Assembly (NCBI GenBank): GCA_029449245.1
Contig: JANATF010000014.1
Location: 252,501 to 316,500, forward strand
Reading direction: 5' to 3'
DNA: 64,000 nt
DNA from: Mortierella alpina
Lineage: Eukaryota; Mortierellomycota; Mortierellomycetes; Mortierellales; Mortierellaceae
Position numbers and translations under genes: made by a program. The notes under the pieces are model-generated. The model was not told the origin of the DNA. It saw only the letters and a program-made list of their open reading frames with translations, and searched no databases. Positions 1-10,925 of the stretch are shown here, in pieces (the stretch's first letter is position 1; each line of letters begins with the position of its first letter).

Positions 1-2
1 GG

Positions 3-2255
3 AGGAGAAAAGTCATCAATGTCATCACCCGCATGTACTTTGTGCATCCCAAGGACACTGAGCGCTTTTGTCTTCGACTCCTTTTGAAGGTGGTCAAAGG
101 TGTGACCACTTTCAAAGACATTCGAACGACCCCTCACCCATATCATCCCGCACTGATTGTCGTACACAACACTTTCAAACAAGCTGCCTTGGCTCTCGAT
201 CTGCTTGACGACGACAAGGAATGGGAACAATGTCTTAGAGAGGCTTCTCTCTCAGAGATGCCTAGAAAAATCCGAGAGCTCTTTGCCGACATCTTGGTTC
301 AGTGCACACCGTCTGACCCTGAGAAACTCTGGCACCTATTTGCTTACCATCTCTCGGAGGATTATTTGAGGCAACTGAACGAGCGCAATCCAGACAATCT
401 TGACCCAGAGGGGTTTCAAGTGGCTCCTCCAGTTGATGCTGCTCCAGTCGAGGACGTGCCTGCTGCTGCTCCTCCTGCTGATGCCGCCCCTCCTGCTGAT
501 GCCGCCCCTCCTGTTGTTGTCAACCCGGCTGATGCCCCTCAAGCTGAGGCCCTTCCTGCCCAGGCCGTTCCTCTGCACCCATATGTCGTGGCCGCTAGGA
601 ACGCTGCTCTCGCACACATCAACAAACTCCTCATCGAGATGGGTTCAAGTCTTGCTGCTTTCGATACCATGAATGCTCTTTATACCGGCGACAATATCGA
701 CGAGCACTTGATCGAATGGGACGCCCCTCCACCGCCACCTGCAGACAACTCTGCACTATTCAATGCTGGTCAGCGCGCTGCATACGAGATCCTGACAACC
801 TCCATAGAGAACCCTGCTGCTCAAAGAAAACTCTTCTTTGTTGATGGCCCTGGAGGAACTGGCAAGTCATTCCTCTACAACACACTCATCGCTCATTGTC
901 ACAGCCTCGCAAAAACATCCATCGCCGTCGCTTCGTCAGCCATTGCCGCCCTGATTCTGCATGGTGGTCGCACTGCGCATTCATCATTTAATATCCCAAT
1001 CAAGATTGATGAGCATTCTACCTGTAGAATTGAACCAGACACCGACTTGGCCACCACCATCGCCCAAGCCGCCATCATCATCTGGGACGAGGCCCCAATG
1101 TCCCGCCGACAACTCTTTGAAGCCGTTGACAGGACCTTCCGCGACATTCTCCAGCCTCGCCCCCCTCTTCCTATCGGCACTATCGACAACAGGCCACCTC
1201 AAGAACCTTTTGGTGGCAAGATGATCATCTTTGGCGGTGACTTTCGTCAGGTCACTCCAGTCCTTCCAGGTGCAAGTCAAACCCAAATCGAGAATGCCTG
1301 CTTCAAGTTCTCTCCACTTTGGCAACATGTCGAGACTCTTAGACTCACCGAGAATATGAGGGTCGCTCAGGCTGGGCAGAACCAAGCCTTTGTCGATCTT
1401 CTCCTCCGCATCGGTGAAGGCAGAATGCCTACCGTCACCCATAATGGCAAGAGCGACTACATCAGAATACCGGACGAGTTCCTCTGGCATCCCGATCACG
1501 CCAGCAGCACCGACAATGAACTTCGGTTGAAAGCATTTGTCAGAGCCATCTATCCAAATATCGAGAACGGTGCGCTCCCTCCTGATTTTATGGCTGAGCG
1601 TGCGCTCTTGACATGCCTTAATGACAACGTGGACAAGTTGAATGCTCTTGCGACATCCATGCTGCCAGGCGAATCAAGGACCTACACCTCACAGGATTCG
1701 ATTCAAGACAGGGAATCTGCTGACGCTGCACTCTATGCCCCAGAGTACCTCAACTCCCTCTCTCCAAAGGGCCTACCCCCGCACAGCCTGGAGTTGAAGG
1801 TTGGTCAGCCAATCATGCTCATCCGCAACAAGAATCCTTCCCGTGGCCTGTGCAATGGATCGCGCCTCATTGTTCGAGGACTGGGAAGAAAGATTATTTT
1901 TGCCGAGATCATGACTGGCGTGCACAAGGGCGATCGAATCATGATTGCGCGCGTTCCTCTGACCTCCGCTGATGACGACCGTGCCTCACCCGTCAAGTTC
2001 ATACGCAGACAGTTCCCCATCAAGCCTGCTTATGCAATGACCATCAACAAGTCGCAAGGACAAACACTTAACCATGTCGGTCTATACCTTCCACAGCCCG
2101 TGTTTGGTCATGGCCAGATCTATGTGGCTCTTTCACGCTGCACAAACCCGCAGAACTTGAATATCCTCATAGACAATGGCAATATTCCAGGCCGAACTGG
2201 AACGTACACGAGAAATGTTGTTTATAGAAGAGTTCTTTCCACCTTTACCGAATAA
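3..2255 (+). CDS. Helitron helicase, C-terminal part (5' end outside window)
   Basis: This is the SF1/Pif1-like helicase half of a Helitron replication initiator, which unwinds DNA during rolling-circle transposition. The frame is open to the left edge, and the residues before the Met at 33 align with an internal stretch of the second Helitron protein (around 8150-8200), so the Rep domain lies outside the window. Visible motifs, counted from that Met: Walker A GPGGTGKS near residue 275, Walker B WDEAPM, GGDFRQ, a late INKSQGQTL motif and YVALSRC. A Pro/Ala/Asp-rich linker (about 420-570 bp) with repeats of PPADAA precedes the helicase and is absent from Helitron 2. The frame is intact to the TAA at 2255, and the Helitron 3' terminus follows within 75 bp. 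Clearly the same family as the gene at 4643-10287, but a different element. Confidence 0.93.
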   Translation, partial: RRKVINVITRMYFVHPKDTERFCLRLLLKVVKGVTTFKDIRTTPHPYHPALIVVHNTFKQAALALDLLDDDKEWEQCLREASLSEMPRKIRELFADILVQCTPSDPEKLWHLFAYHLSEDYLRQLNERNPDNLDPEGFQVAPPVDAAPVEDVPAAAPPADAAPPADAAPPVVVNPADAPQAEALPAQAVPLHPYVVAARNAALAHINKLLIEMGSSLAAFDTMNALYTGDNIDEHLIEWDAPPPPPADNSALFNAGQRAAYEILTTSIENPAAQRKLFFVDGPGGTGKSFLYNTLIAHCHSLAKTSIAVASSAIAALILHGGRTAHSSFNIPIKIDEHSTCRIEPDTDLATTIAQAAIIIWDEAPMSRRQLFEAVDRTFRDILQPRPPLPIGTIDNRPPQEPFGGKMIIFGGDFRQVTPVLPGASQTQIENACFKFSPLWQHVETLRLTENMRVAQAGQNQAFVDLLLRIGEGRMPTVTHNGKSDYIRIPDEFLWHPDHASSTDNELRLKAFVRAIYPNIENGALPPDFMAERALLTCLNDNVDKLNALATSMLPGESRTYTSQDSIQDRESADAALYAPEYLNSLSPKGLPPHSLELKVGQPIMLIRNKNPSRGLCNGSRLIVRGLGRKIIFAEIMTGVHKGDRIMIARVPLTSADDDRASPVKFIRRQFPIKPAYAMTINKSQGQTLNHVGLYLPQPVFGHGQIYVALSRCTNPQNLNILIDNGNIPGRTGTYTRNVVYRRVLSTFTE

Positions 2256-2298
2256 ATTCCACCACACACGCACACTCTTCCAGATATCAGACTACAAA

Positions 2299-2330
2299 CC
2301 CGTGGCATAGACCACGGGCAGCCCTCTAGT
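2299..2330 (+). mobile_element. Helitron 1 3' terminus: hairpin plus CTAG|T
   Basis: A perfect 7-bp stem (CCCGTGG / CCACGGG, loop CATAGA, 2299-2318) is followed 7 bp later by CTAG at 2326-2329 and a T. Helitrons end in a short GC-rich hairpin about 10 bp before CTRR and insert between A and T. This is the right terminus of the element carrying the gene that ends at 2255. Its 5' terminus is outside the window. Confidence 0.88.
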
Positions 2331-2567
2331 CCACTCTCTTAAAAGAACAAAAAGTTACGAGTTACACTTTTCCACTGCCTTTTGCATGGCCTGAAAGCCA
2401 AAAAAAAGTTATGAATCGTAAATCACGTCTAGGGGTCTAAATCTCTTCTGAGCTTCTGAGCTTCGGCTTTCAGTGGTAGGGTCATAGGGTCAGTAGACAA
2501 AGTCGCACAGCGGGGACACAGATTCATTTTGATGAAGAGGAGGAGGAGGGGGGGAAATAAAACGCTT

Positions 2568-4258
2568 CTACACTCTGTTCAAACATCTCACCAAACTCTT
2601 TCGAGTCTCGGAGAGCAATCCAATCGACGCTCTGGCAGCTTGGAGACTTTCTGCGAGAGGAAGTTGCTCATCAAGGGTCAGTATGAGACGCCGCTTATCC
2701 AACCCCTCCATGTATGTATCTAAATTCAAATCCACCTCGGCCATCAACTGTAGAGCGTGCCTGACATGATAAAATGCTTCAACGACAGTGTTCCTGTCCA
2801 TCAGGGCTCTCGAGTCGACAAACGCGGGTCCATAGATGTTCACCTTCTCATTGACAAAGATTTCCTCCCGCATTGCACGAGTCGCTTCTTGATATTCCAT
2901 GCTGTTTCTCCCCAATGTCCAAAAGTGCTCTTCCTGCTCCTCCTTCTCCTTCTCCTTCTCCTTCTTCTCCTTCTCCTGCTCCTCCACTTCCTCTTCCTCT
3001 TCTTGCGCTATCTGCTGCTCCTCCTCCTCCCCCTCCTCCTCTTCCTCTTCCATTTGCTGCCACTGTTCCTCTTCCTGCTGTACCTCCTCCTCCATCTTCT
3101 CCTCAGTCTCTTCTTCTTGAGTCTCAAAGATGATCAATTGGTTGTCGCAAGGGGCGACTTCATTCTCATCAAACTCAAGAGCATCCAAGTCGATATCCTT
3201 TTCCAATAACTGGGTGTAAACGTCGCTGTCGTCATCGTCGTCATCATCATCATCTTCATCGCCATCATAGTTATCCTCTGATTCCGCACCGGTGTCCAAG
3301 TCGATGACACTCTGAGATGCCTCATCAACTGTCATATCGACATGAGAAACCTCAACTGAGGATTGAGCTATGCCGGAGTTGTTCTCACCGGAAGGGTCCG
3401 ATAGGCACCGTTCGTCATCATCTACGGTGGTCTCCAGACACACACCGCAGTTGATCTCAGCGGCCCAGGAGCTGCTGTTGCAATGCTTTACTGCTTCCTT
3501 CTTCTTACACTTTTCCAGACGTGCAGCTCGAATCGCCTTCTCATGCTGAGCCTTCTCAGCAGCATGCCGAGCCCTCGCCTCGAAGATAGATTCGGAAGGC
3601 CCTGCACCGGGGGACTCGAGCTCGAACGGGTGTGGCACAGGGGATGAGCTCTGAGCGACAGCGGTCTCCTCGCGCTCAAGGAAGACCGGATCCTCAAGGA
3701 CATTCGGGGTTGGGGCTACCTTTCTCCTGCGTGTTGTCAACGACGACTTGACGACTGAGGCTGCCTTCTGACGCTTAAGAGAAACCGACTCATCAAGGAT
3801 TACTTGGTTAAGGGCCACCTTTCTCTTGCGCGTGGCCAACGATGGCTCGACAACTGATGGCTCGACGACTGGGGCGGCCATCTTGGGTGCCTCCTTTGTG
3901 GCATGGTCCTCCGTTGCCGGTAGCTCCTGGACAACTCTCCTTTTTTTGGAGACCTTGGAACGTGGGGCCCGTGTCTTCTTTACCACAGGGAAAACGATCT
4001 GCGACTGATTTGTGGCTATTTGTCTAAATCACTCATATCAGGACCTTGGTTAGGCAAGTTATAAGAACGCATGCATCTTCGAGGCAACGGGACTTGAAAC
4101 AATAGTAATTCATACCTGGCTTCGCGCTCGCACTTGCTGAAGCGAGTATGCGTGACGTTGCAGGTGCGGCAGACCATGCTCGGTTTGAGAGGTTTGCAAA
4201 AAGTTTGGGGGAGTGGAGCGAGAGAATAGTGGTGGTCTTTCAAAGTAATGTTGCTCAT
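2568..4258 (-). CDS. Unrecognised acidic protein, two exons
   Basis: I do not recognise this gene. Exon 1 is 4258-4116 and exon 2 is 4023-2568. Donor CCAG|GTATGA and acceptor GATTTAG|ACA restore one frame of about 532 residues. Exon 1 has a CRTC...C cluster. Exon 2 starts with Lys/Arg-rich, nuclear-signal-like runs (KKTRAPRSK, KKRRVV), repeats the motif RKRKVA/RRRKVAP, then has an Asp run (about 3225-3270) and a long Glu/Gln run (about 2935-3120, probably coiled coil), ending in an ordinary mixed-composition tail. It lies between two Helitron coding regions and is divergent to Helitron 2, so it could be captured cargo or a host gene. Function unknown. Long open frames on the opposite strand are composition artefacts of the Glu run. 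Confidence 0.6.
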
Positions 4259-4642
4259 AGAAGACCGAGCATTGACCTCTTATATGTTCGTCGTACAGAA
4301 TGCTGAGAGCCCATGCCTAGGTTTTGAATGTTCTTTGTCTATTTTTCCACGTCGACTCCTCTGAAGGCTCTCATGGTACCATAGATCAATGGATTTTGAT
4401 GAAGATTCCATTTCTCATCCATCAAACTTCCTCCGAAACGAACGGCTCATGTTGTCGTTATGAGTATGAAAATAAAAGGGGCTCAAAGGCACGATACAAA
4501 AATAAACGAATTGAGCTCCTCGACCTGTCCTCAAGGTGTCTGACTACATTTTCGCCGGAAAGATATATAACGCCACGCCATCATCGGCCACCATGAAATT
4601 GTGTAAAATTGATACTCCCACATCCCCAGACCATATTTCACC
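4259..4642. promoter_or_regulatory. Divergent intergenic region before Helitron 2 gene
   Basis: About 380 bp between the acidic gene (minus) and the Helitron 2 gene (plus). A TATA-like stretch (GATATATAAC, about 4559-4570) lies roughly 75 bp upstream of the proposed Helitron start codon. I could not place a 5' TC terminus for Helitron 2 with confidence, and see no other gene here. Confidence 0.35.
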
Positions 4643-7600
4643 ATGCCAGTTCAAGCCCAAGACGCCATGTAATTTTCAAAATCCATTACTACCAAAAAAA
4701 AAAAAAAAAATGACCATTTCTTCTTTGATATCCAGGTGCGTGATCATTAAAATATTTGATTGCTGCGGCTATGGTTGAAAGGCCCGTCAACCTTGCGCTA
4801 ACTTTGCGCATGCTTTGGAAGCTCTACTGCCAGATGTGCAGCCTGCCATGGAATTGGTCATAGTCGGAGCACAAGTTTGAAGTGTCCAAAGGCCACTCGA
4901 GTTCTGGCAGCGTAAGTGCGCCATCTCCTTTTGCATGGATTTTTACTCCAGTGTTAAAGTGCTGCAGCTGATTTGTTTTCTTCCACAGATCTCCCCATCC
5001 GCTTCCCGTTAAGCCAATTCTAAGCTGCAAGTCCTGCGGGCTATCGGGTCACAGTCGTTCGAGCCATCTATCCTGTCCGAAGAACCCCAAACATGTTTCC
5101 ACCTGCAAAGCATGCGGATTGTTGGGTCATAGACGTACGAGCCACGATGCCTGTCTGAAAAACCCCAAGAGAAACGCGCAAGAGTCAACATCGGATTCAA
5201 TCAAGCCTGTTCCTACATGCAAGTCCTGCGGTCTGTCAGGTCATAGTCGTACGAGCCACGATGCCTGCCTCAAAAACCCCAAGATAAACACCGCACAAGT
5301 GTCTGCCGAGGGTGCTATCCCTCTGGAAATCCCGATTGCCCGAAGGCCATTTACCGAGGACTTGGTTTCTGGAACCGACGTTGTAGACGGACGACACTTC
5401 CTCGGCGACATGGTGCAGTGTCCTCGCTGCAATGCGTTTGTTTTTACCCAAGAGAGACAAGGAGGCACTAAGGCTGAGCCTTTATACTCCATCTGCTGCA
5501 TGCAAGGGAAGGTCCATTTGCCCGACATCATTCCTGACCCACGGCTGGCCGAGATCGTCAAAACGGACAAGGACTTTCTAACAAAAATAAGGAAGTACAA
5601 CAGCTCGATGTCGTTCGCCTCCATGAAAGCCAAATACGATCAGGCGCTCGCGAGCGCGCGAGACGGCGTATATACCTTAAAACTTGAGGGAAAGGTCACG
5701 CACTACATCGGATCATTGCTACCGCCCGATACTGAGGAACCCAAATGCGCTCAGATATACATTTACGATCCAGAGGACCAGGCAACCTGCCGCCAAGAAC
5801 GTTTCGAAGACCTGGATACCGGTACTCTGAGAGGGATTCAAGCAGTTCTGGAGGAGGTCAACCCGCTTTGCACCAGATACAAATCTCTGCGAGAACGTGA
5901 ACAGGGCGGAGAGGACATCAGCGATGTGCGAATTATACTGAACACCGACGATACCCGGAAGCAATACAACAAGCCTGCGACATCAGAGGTGGCTGTCCTG
6001 CTACCTGAGGAGGAAGTTATGCTCGATAACAGGACCGTTCTACTGCAGGGCAGAAACGACAAGCTCTATGAAATCTTCGACACAAATCCGCAGTATGATC
6101 CCTTACAATATGTTCTCCTCTTTCCAAAAGGCGAACTTGGATGGACTTTTCAAATGTACCCATATCGAGACAAGAATGGAGGACCCGAGGAGGATGACGC
6201 GGAGGATGGATTCGCTGAGGCAGGTATTGCTGACGGGAAGCCCGATGCTGACAAGGAAACCGAGTATGCCGCGAAAAGTGGCGGAAAAGGGGCGAAAAAA
6301 CCGCGCGAGTATGTAACGCAACGGGAATTTTATGCATATCGTCTTCAAATTCGACCCATTGGCGACGATGACCAAGACAGCTACTTTTGGCGATGCGGCC
6401 GGCTGTGTCACCAATACGCCGTGGATCAATATGCAAGGCTGGAGTCGCAGCGCTTGCGCTACATCTCGACACACCAGGACGATATGCGGGTGGGGAGCTA
6501 CAAGGTGGTCACGGATCTACTCCAATCTGATGTGCCAGCGGCCGAAATTGGACAGCGCACGGTTTTACCATCATCGTTCCAGGGAGGACCGCGCCATATG
6601 CAACAGCTTTTCCAAGATTCCATGGCCATTGTTCGTAATTTTGGGAAGCCGGATCTCTTCGTCACCTTTACATGCAATCCGCAATGGCCAGAGATTCAGA
6701 ATAACCTCATGAGTGGTCAGACCGCGTCCGATCGCCCTGATTTGTGCGTGCGAGTCTTCAGACTAAAACTCAGCGCACTCCTTGACGATCTTCTGAAGGA
6801 TGGAGTGATGGGCAAGACTGTGGGCTATACCTGGGTCGTCGAGTTCCAAAAGCGAGGACTGCCACACGCCCACATCCTTCTGATGCTCGCAGACGAACAC
6901 AAGCTCCGCACTGTAGAAGATTACGACCTTGCCGTTTCCGCTCAAATCCCTGACAAGGAACAGCACCCACTTGCGTACCATACCGTCACCAACTCTATGG
7001 TCCATGGCCCGTGTGGAGCACGATATCGAAAAGCCCCTTGCATGGACAAGGAGTCCAAGACTTGCAGCAAGAATTACCCACACGCCTTCTCCGAGGAGAC
7101 CTTGATGAATAACGATGGTTATCCAGTGTATCGAAGGCCCAACAACGGTTGCACGTTCAAGAAAAAGATCGGCAGGGAGACTCACAACATGAGCAACAGG
7201 TGGATCGTCCCCCACAATCTCTGGCTCTGCACAAAGTACAATGCTCACATCAACGTGGAGATCTGTTCGTCGATCAAGGCAGTGAAATATCTCTTCAAGT
7301 ATGTGTACAAGGGCCACGACCGAGCCAGCTTCAAAGCAAAGTCTACCAAGGACGGGAAGTCAGCCGTCCCTGAAGTATCGAGCCCCACTCAACAGTCCAC
7401 GAGCGACAAGGTGTCAGTTTCTCAAGCCAAGAAAAACAAGACCACCAAGACAAAGGCTACAACCGTCCAAGAGAAGGCCTCCACCTCCAAAGGGAATACG
7501 TCCAAGACTAAGGCAACAGGGTCCAAAGGGAAAACGTCCAAGACTAAGGCAGCAGGGTCCAAAGGGAAGGAATCCAAGACCAAAGAGACGGCAGCCAAGG

Positions 7601-10287
7601 ACAGCCAGGCGGTTGATATCGATGAGATAGCAGAATATCAGGAAGGCAGATATGTTTCGGCATGTGAGGCAATCTGGCGAATATTTGCATTCCCGATGCA
7701 TGCACACGCACCTTCCATTGTTCGCCTTCAAGTGCACCTTCCAGAGGAGCAGCAGGTCCAATTTCGCAACACAGACACAGCTAATGCTGTCATGGCTCCA
7801 GAGACTACGCTCACAGCATGGTTCAGGTTAAATCGGCAGGAGTTAGGAGCTTCCCAGGCAACTCAGCCGACCCAAGTAGAAACCCAAGTGACAGGGAAAA
7901 GGAAACGCGCAGGTCCAGGTAGCGATGTCATCAGCAAGAGAGTTCGCTCCTCCGACCCCTGTTCGAGCTTGGAAAGTGACCTGCTGCACTCCGCAACGAA
8001 GACGAAGATCACAGGGAAGAGGAAGAGAGAGCCTACCGAGGACGCGCCTGGAGATTCCGCTCAGACTGATCCTCCGGAAGTCGCTGCAAGGGACTTGCTG
8101 TACTCGGATATCTGTCAACACTACAGGTTTCACACCAGGGGAACCGAAAGGCTATGGAAACGCAGGGTTCGAGAAGTGGGAAAGTCAATTGGTCGCATGT
8201 ACTTTGTCCCACCGACGGATGAAGAGCGCTTCTGCTTGCGGCTTCTGCTCCTCAAGATTCCAGGTGCAACCAGCTTTGAGCACCTCCGAACTGTGAATGG
8301 TGTTGAGCACGAGACTTTCAAGAAGGCCTGCCTCGCCCTGGACTTGCTAAAAGGCGACGACGAATGGATGGACTGTCTCAACGAAGCCAAGCTGTCCCAA
8401 ATGGGTCCACAGCTGAGGCATCTCTTTGCCATGATCCTGATCACCGGATCTCCATCGAAACCTGATGTGCTCTGGGAGACGTTTGCGCACGATCTTAGCG
8501 AGGACATCCTGTACAGGTTCAAGGACGTCCGCCCCTTGGACTGTACTCCTGACGCGTGGCAACTTGCACAGGAGCAGAAGGCGAAATCCATGGCTCTTTT
8601 CAAGATCAATGAGATTTTGCAAAGCCATAATTCAAGTGTGTCAAAGTTCTTACAGCTTCCAGAGGGCTTTATGGAGGATACCGCGGTCTTTGCACAGAAT
8701 CAAGATGCGGAGGATGAGATCATGCAACAAGAGTTCGTGGCAAGATCCTTAGCGGATGTCGACAAGCTCAACCCCGGCCAAGCAGCAGCCTACAACACCA
8801 TCATCCATGCTGTTGCTGGCGTCGGCCCAAAGGAGGTTGGAGCCAAGAAGTTGTTTTTCATCGATGGTCCTGGAGGAACGGGAAAGTCTTTCCTGTACAA
8901 CACTCTCATCGGCAATATCCTTGCGCTCAACAAAACTGTCATCGTTGTAGCGACCACAGGAATTGCTGCGTTGATATTGCACGGAGGCCGCACGGCGCAT
9001 TCGGTTTTCAAGATGCCCATTCCAATGTTTTACAACTCCCAGTGCAACCTAACCAAGCAAATGGATATTGCCGAAAAGATCAGGAGTGCCTCAGCAATCT
9101 TCTGGGATGAGGCCGTTATGCAGCACCGGTGGGGATTCGAGGCCGTGGATCGAGCACTGCGCGACCTAATGAGTACGGGACCTTGGCCATCCAATAAGCC
9201 GTTTGGAGGAAAGGTTGTGGTGTTTGGCGGCGACTTTCGACAAATTCTGCCGATCATTGTTCGAGGCTCTCAAGGTCAAACTGAGAATGCATGTCTGAAG
9301 TTCTCTAAACTTTGGCGCTCGGTCGAGACCCTCAAGCTCACAACCAACATGAGAGTCGCACAAGATCCACAGCTCCAGTGGTTCGTTGATTTTCTTCTCC
9401 GCATTGGAGAAGGAAAGCAGCCGACGGTGTCCAATGATCTGCATTCAGACTTTGTTGAGATCCCCGAGCAGGTTTTATTCAAGCCAGATCATCTAACTCC
9501 GGACCCGACTTATCCTGAAGAGAATCCACTGCACATCCAATTCATCAAGGCGATATACCCAGATATCGATTCTCCAGAGCTACCGGCACCCGAGTTCTTC
9601 ATGGAGAGGGCGATTTTAACACCCCTCAACGAGAACGTGGATCGACTAAATGCATTGGCTACTTCCATGCTCCCTGGCGAGGCCAAGATCTATCATGGAC
9701 AAGACAGCGTGTCAGATACGGAGTACGGTGGCAACTACCCCACTGAGTTTCTCAATGGTATGGATCCGTCGAACCTACCGCCGTTCAAGTTGACACTGAA
9801 GGTCGGCCAACCTATCATTCTCATACGGAACTTGGATGTCAAACGAGGGCTATGCAATGGTACTCGACTGATTATCCGAGAACTTGGCAGAAAATTGATT
9901 GACGTCGAGATAGTGCTTGGGCTTTTTCGTGGCAGTCGGTTCTTCATGCCTCGCGTGTCCATTGAAACAGACGATGGCACGGCGACGCCCGTCAAGTTCA
10001 CACGGTACCAGTTTCCGATCAAGCCAGCATTTGTAATGACGGTCAACAGGTCTCAGGGGCAGACCCTCCAAGCAGTAGGATTGTTCCTTCCTAACAATGT
10101 CTTTAGTCACGGTCAGCTATATGTGGCGCTCTCTCGATGCAGCAACCCAAACAAGCTCAAGGTGCTGATTGAAAATCCGCATCTACCTCCCAATGGTGGT
10201 GTATACACTCGCAACGTAGTTTTTCCCAAAGTTTTAAAGGATATGTCAGTTACTCAACCAGCTACTCAACCATCTACACGAGTTTGA
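4643..10287 (+). CDS. Helitron Rep-helicase, three exons, full length
   Basis: Rolling-circle transposase (RepHel) of about 1804 residues. Proposed exons: 4643-4668, 4822-4911 and 4989-10287, with GT-AG introns; the first holds a CTAAC branch-like site. The joined N terminus carries at least four CxxCx3GH...C zinc-knuckle-like units (residues about 15-110), then a CxxC...CC cluster near 5410-5490. The Rep part has FVTFTCNP (about residue 596), LPHAHIL (HxH, about 662) and KYLFKYVYKG (putative catalytic Tyr, about 805). The Pif1-like helicase has Walker A GPGGTGKS (about 1331), WDEAVM, GGDFRQ, VNRSQGQTL (about 1726) and YVALSRC. A Lys/Thr/Ser-rich repeat insertion follows the catalytic Tyr region. 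The long exon has no stop or frameshift, so it may be active. The first exon is short and is the least certain part. Confidence 0.9.
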
Positions 10288-10336
10288 AGGTAGTTTTGTA
10301 TTTTATAATGAATAAATGTTGTGCCATGAAAACCCT

Positions 10337-10366
10337 CGCGCGACCGAAGGGAGCGCGCTCTCTAGT
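10337..10366 (+). mobile_element. Helitron 2 3' terminus inside Ty3 integrase
   Basis: An imperfect GC-rich hairpin (CGCGC at 10337-10341 against GCGCG at 10353-10357, with two inner C-G pairs) precedes CTAG at 10362-10365 and a T at 10366. It mirrors the terminus of Helitron 1 at 2299-2330, with the same CTCTAGT ending. The base after it belongs to the integrase coding sequence on the opposite strand, giving a precise insertion junction. Confidence 0.85.
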
Positions 10367-10925
10367 CCCAATTAGTGGGGTTAGCTTTAATGTTTTTACG
10401 AAGAATGTCCTTCATTGACTTGATATGCCTCTCTGCTACTCCCTTACCTCGAGGGTGATACGGTGTAGACAGACGATGATCAATTGTAAGTGTCTTTGTC
10501 ATTTCTTTGATAATGCTGTTGACGAACTCTAGCCCATTGTCACTTTGGATGATTTTCGGAAAGCCGATATCACAAAAGAGACGGAAAAGGCGCTTACTAA
10601 CTGAAGCAGCATCCTTGGTTCTCAACTCAAATAGAAATACAAATCTAGTGCAGACATCAACGACTAATAATGCATATTCATAGCCATTAGTGCTCAGCGG
10701 AAATTGCGCCAAGTCTATAGCCAAGTGTTCACCAGGTAATTCTGCGTGAATGGCTTTTAAAGGGTGATAGCCTTTTCTAGCGATATTGTACCGCTGACAA
10801 GATGAACACGATTTAACCCAGAGGACACAGTCCTCTTTCAATCTGGGCCACGTTTTATTATCTTGATGGATCATGTTCACCATTGCTGTAGCCCCTAAAT
10901 GACCAAAGGAATGCGTCTTCTTCAA
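10366..10925 (-). pseudogene. Ty3/Gypsy integrase, truncated
   Basis: Integrase joins retroelement cDNA to chromosomal DNA. Visible are the HHCC zinc domain (GHLG..., IHQD, and CSSC before QRYN) and all three catalytic core positions: D in LAIDL, D in QSDNGLEF and E in KGVAERH. The reading frame is shifted by one base relative to gag-pol at about 10935-10945, between the RNase H region and the zinc domain, so the polyprotein is broken there unless frameshifting occurs. The 3' end stops abruptly after PTNWD, where the next codon, TAG, is supplied by the Helitron terminus. The integrase C-terminal domain is absent. Confidence 0.85.

Noticed and set aside
2757-3209. Leu-rich 150-residue open frame, plus strand
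   Set aside because: Antisense of the Glu/Gln run in the acidic gene; CTC/CTT codons make an artificial poly-Leu frame.
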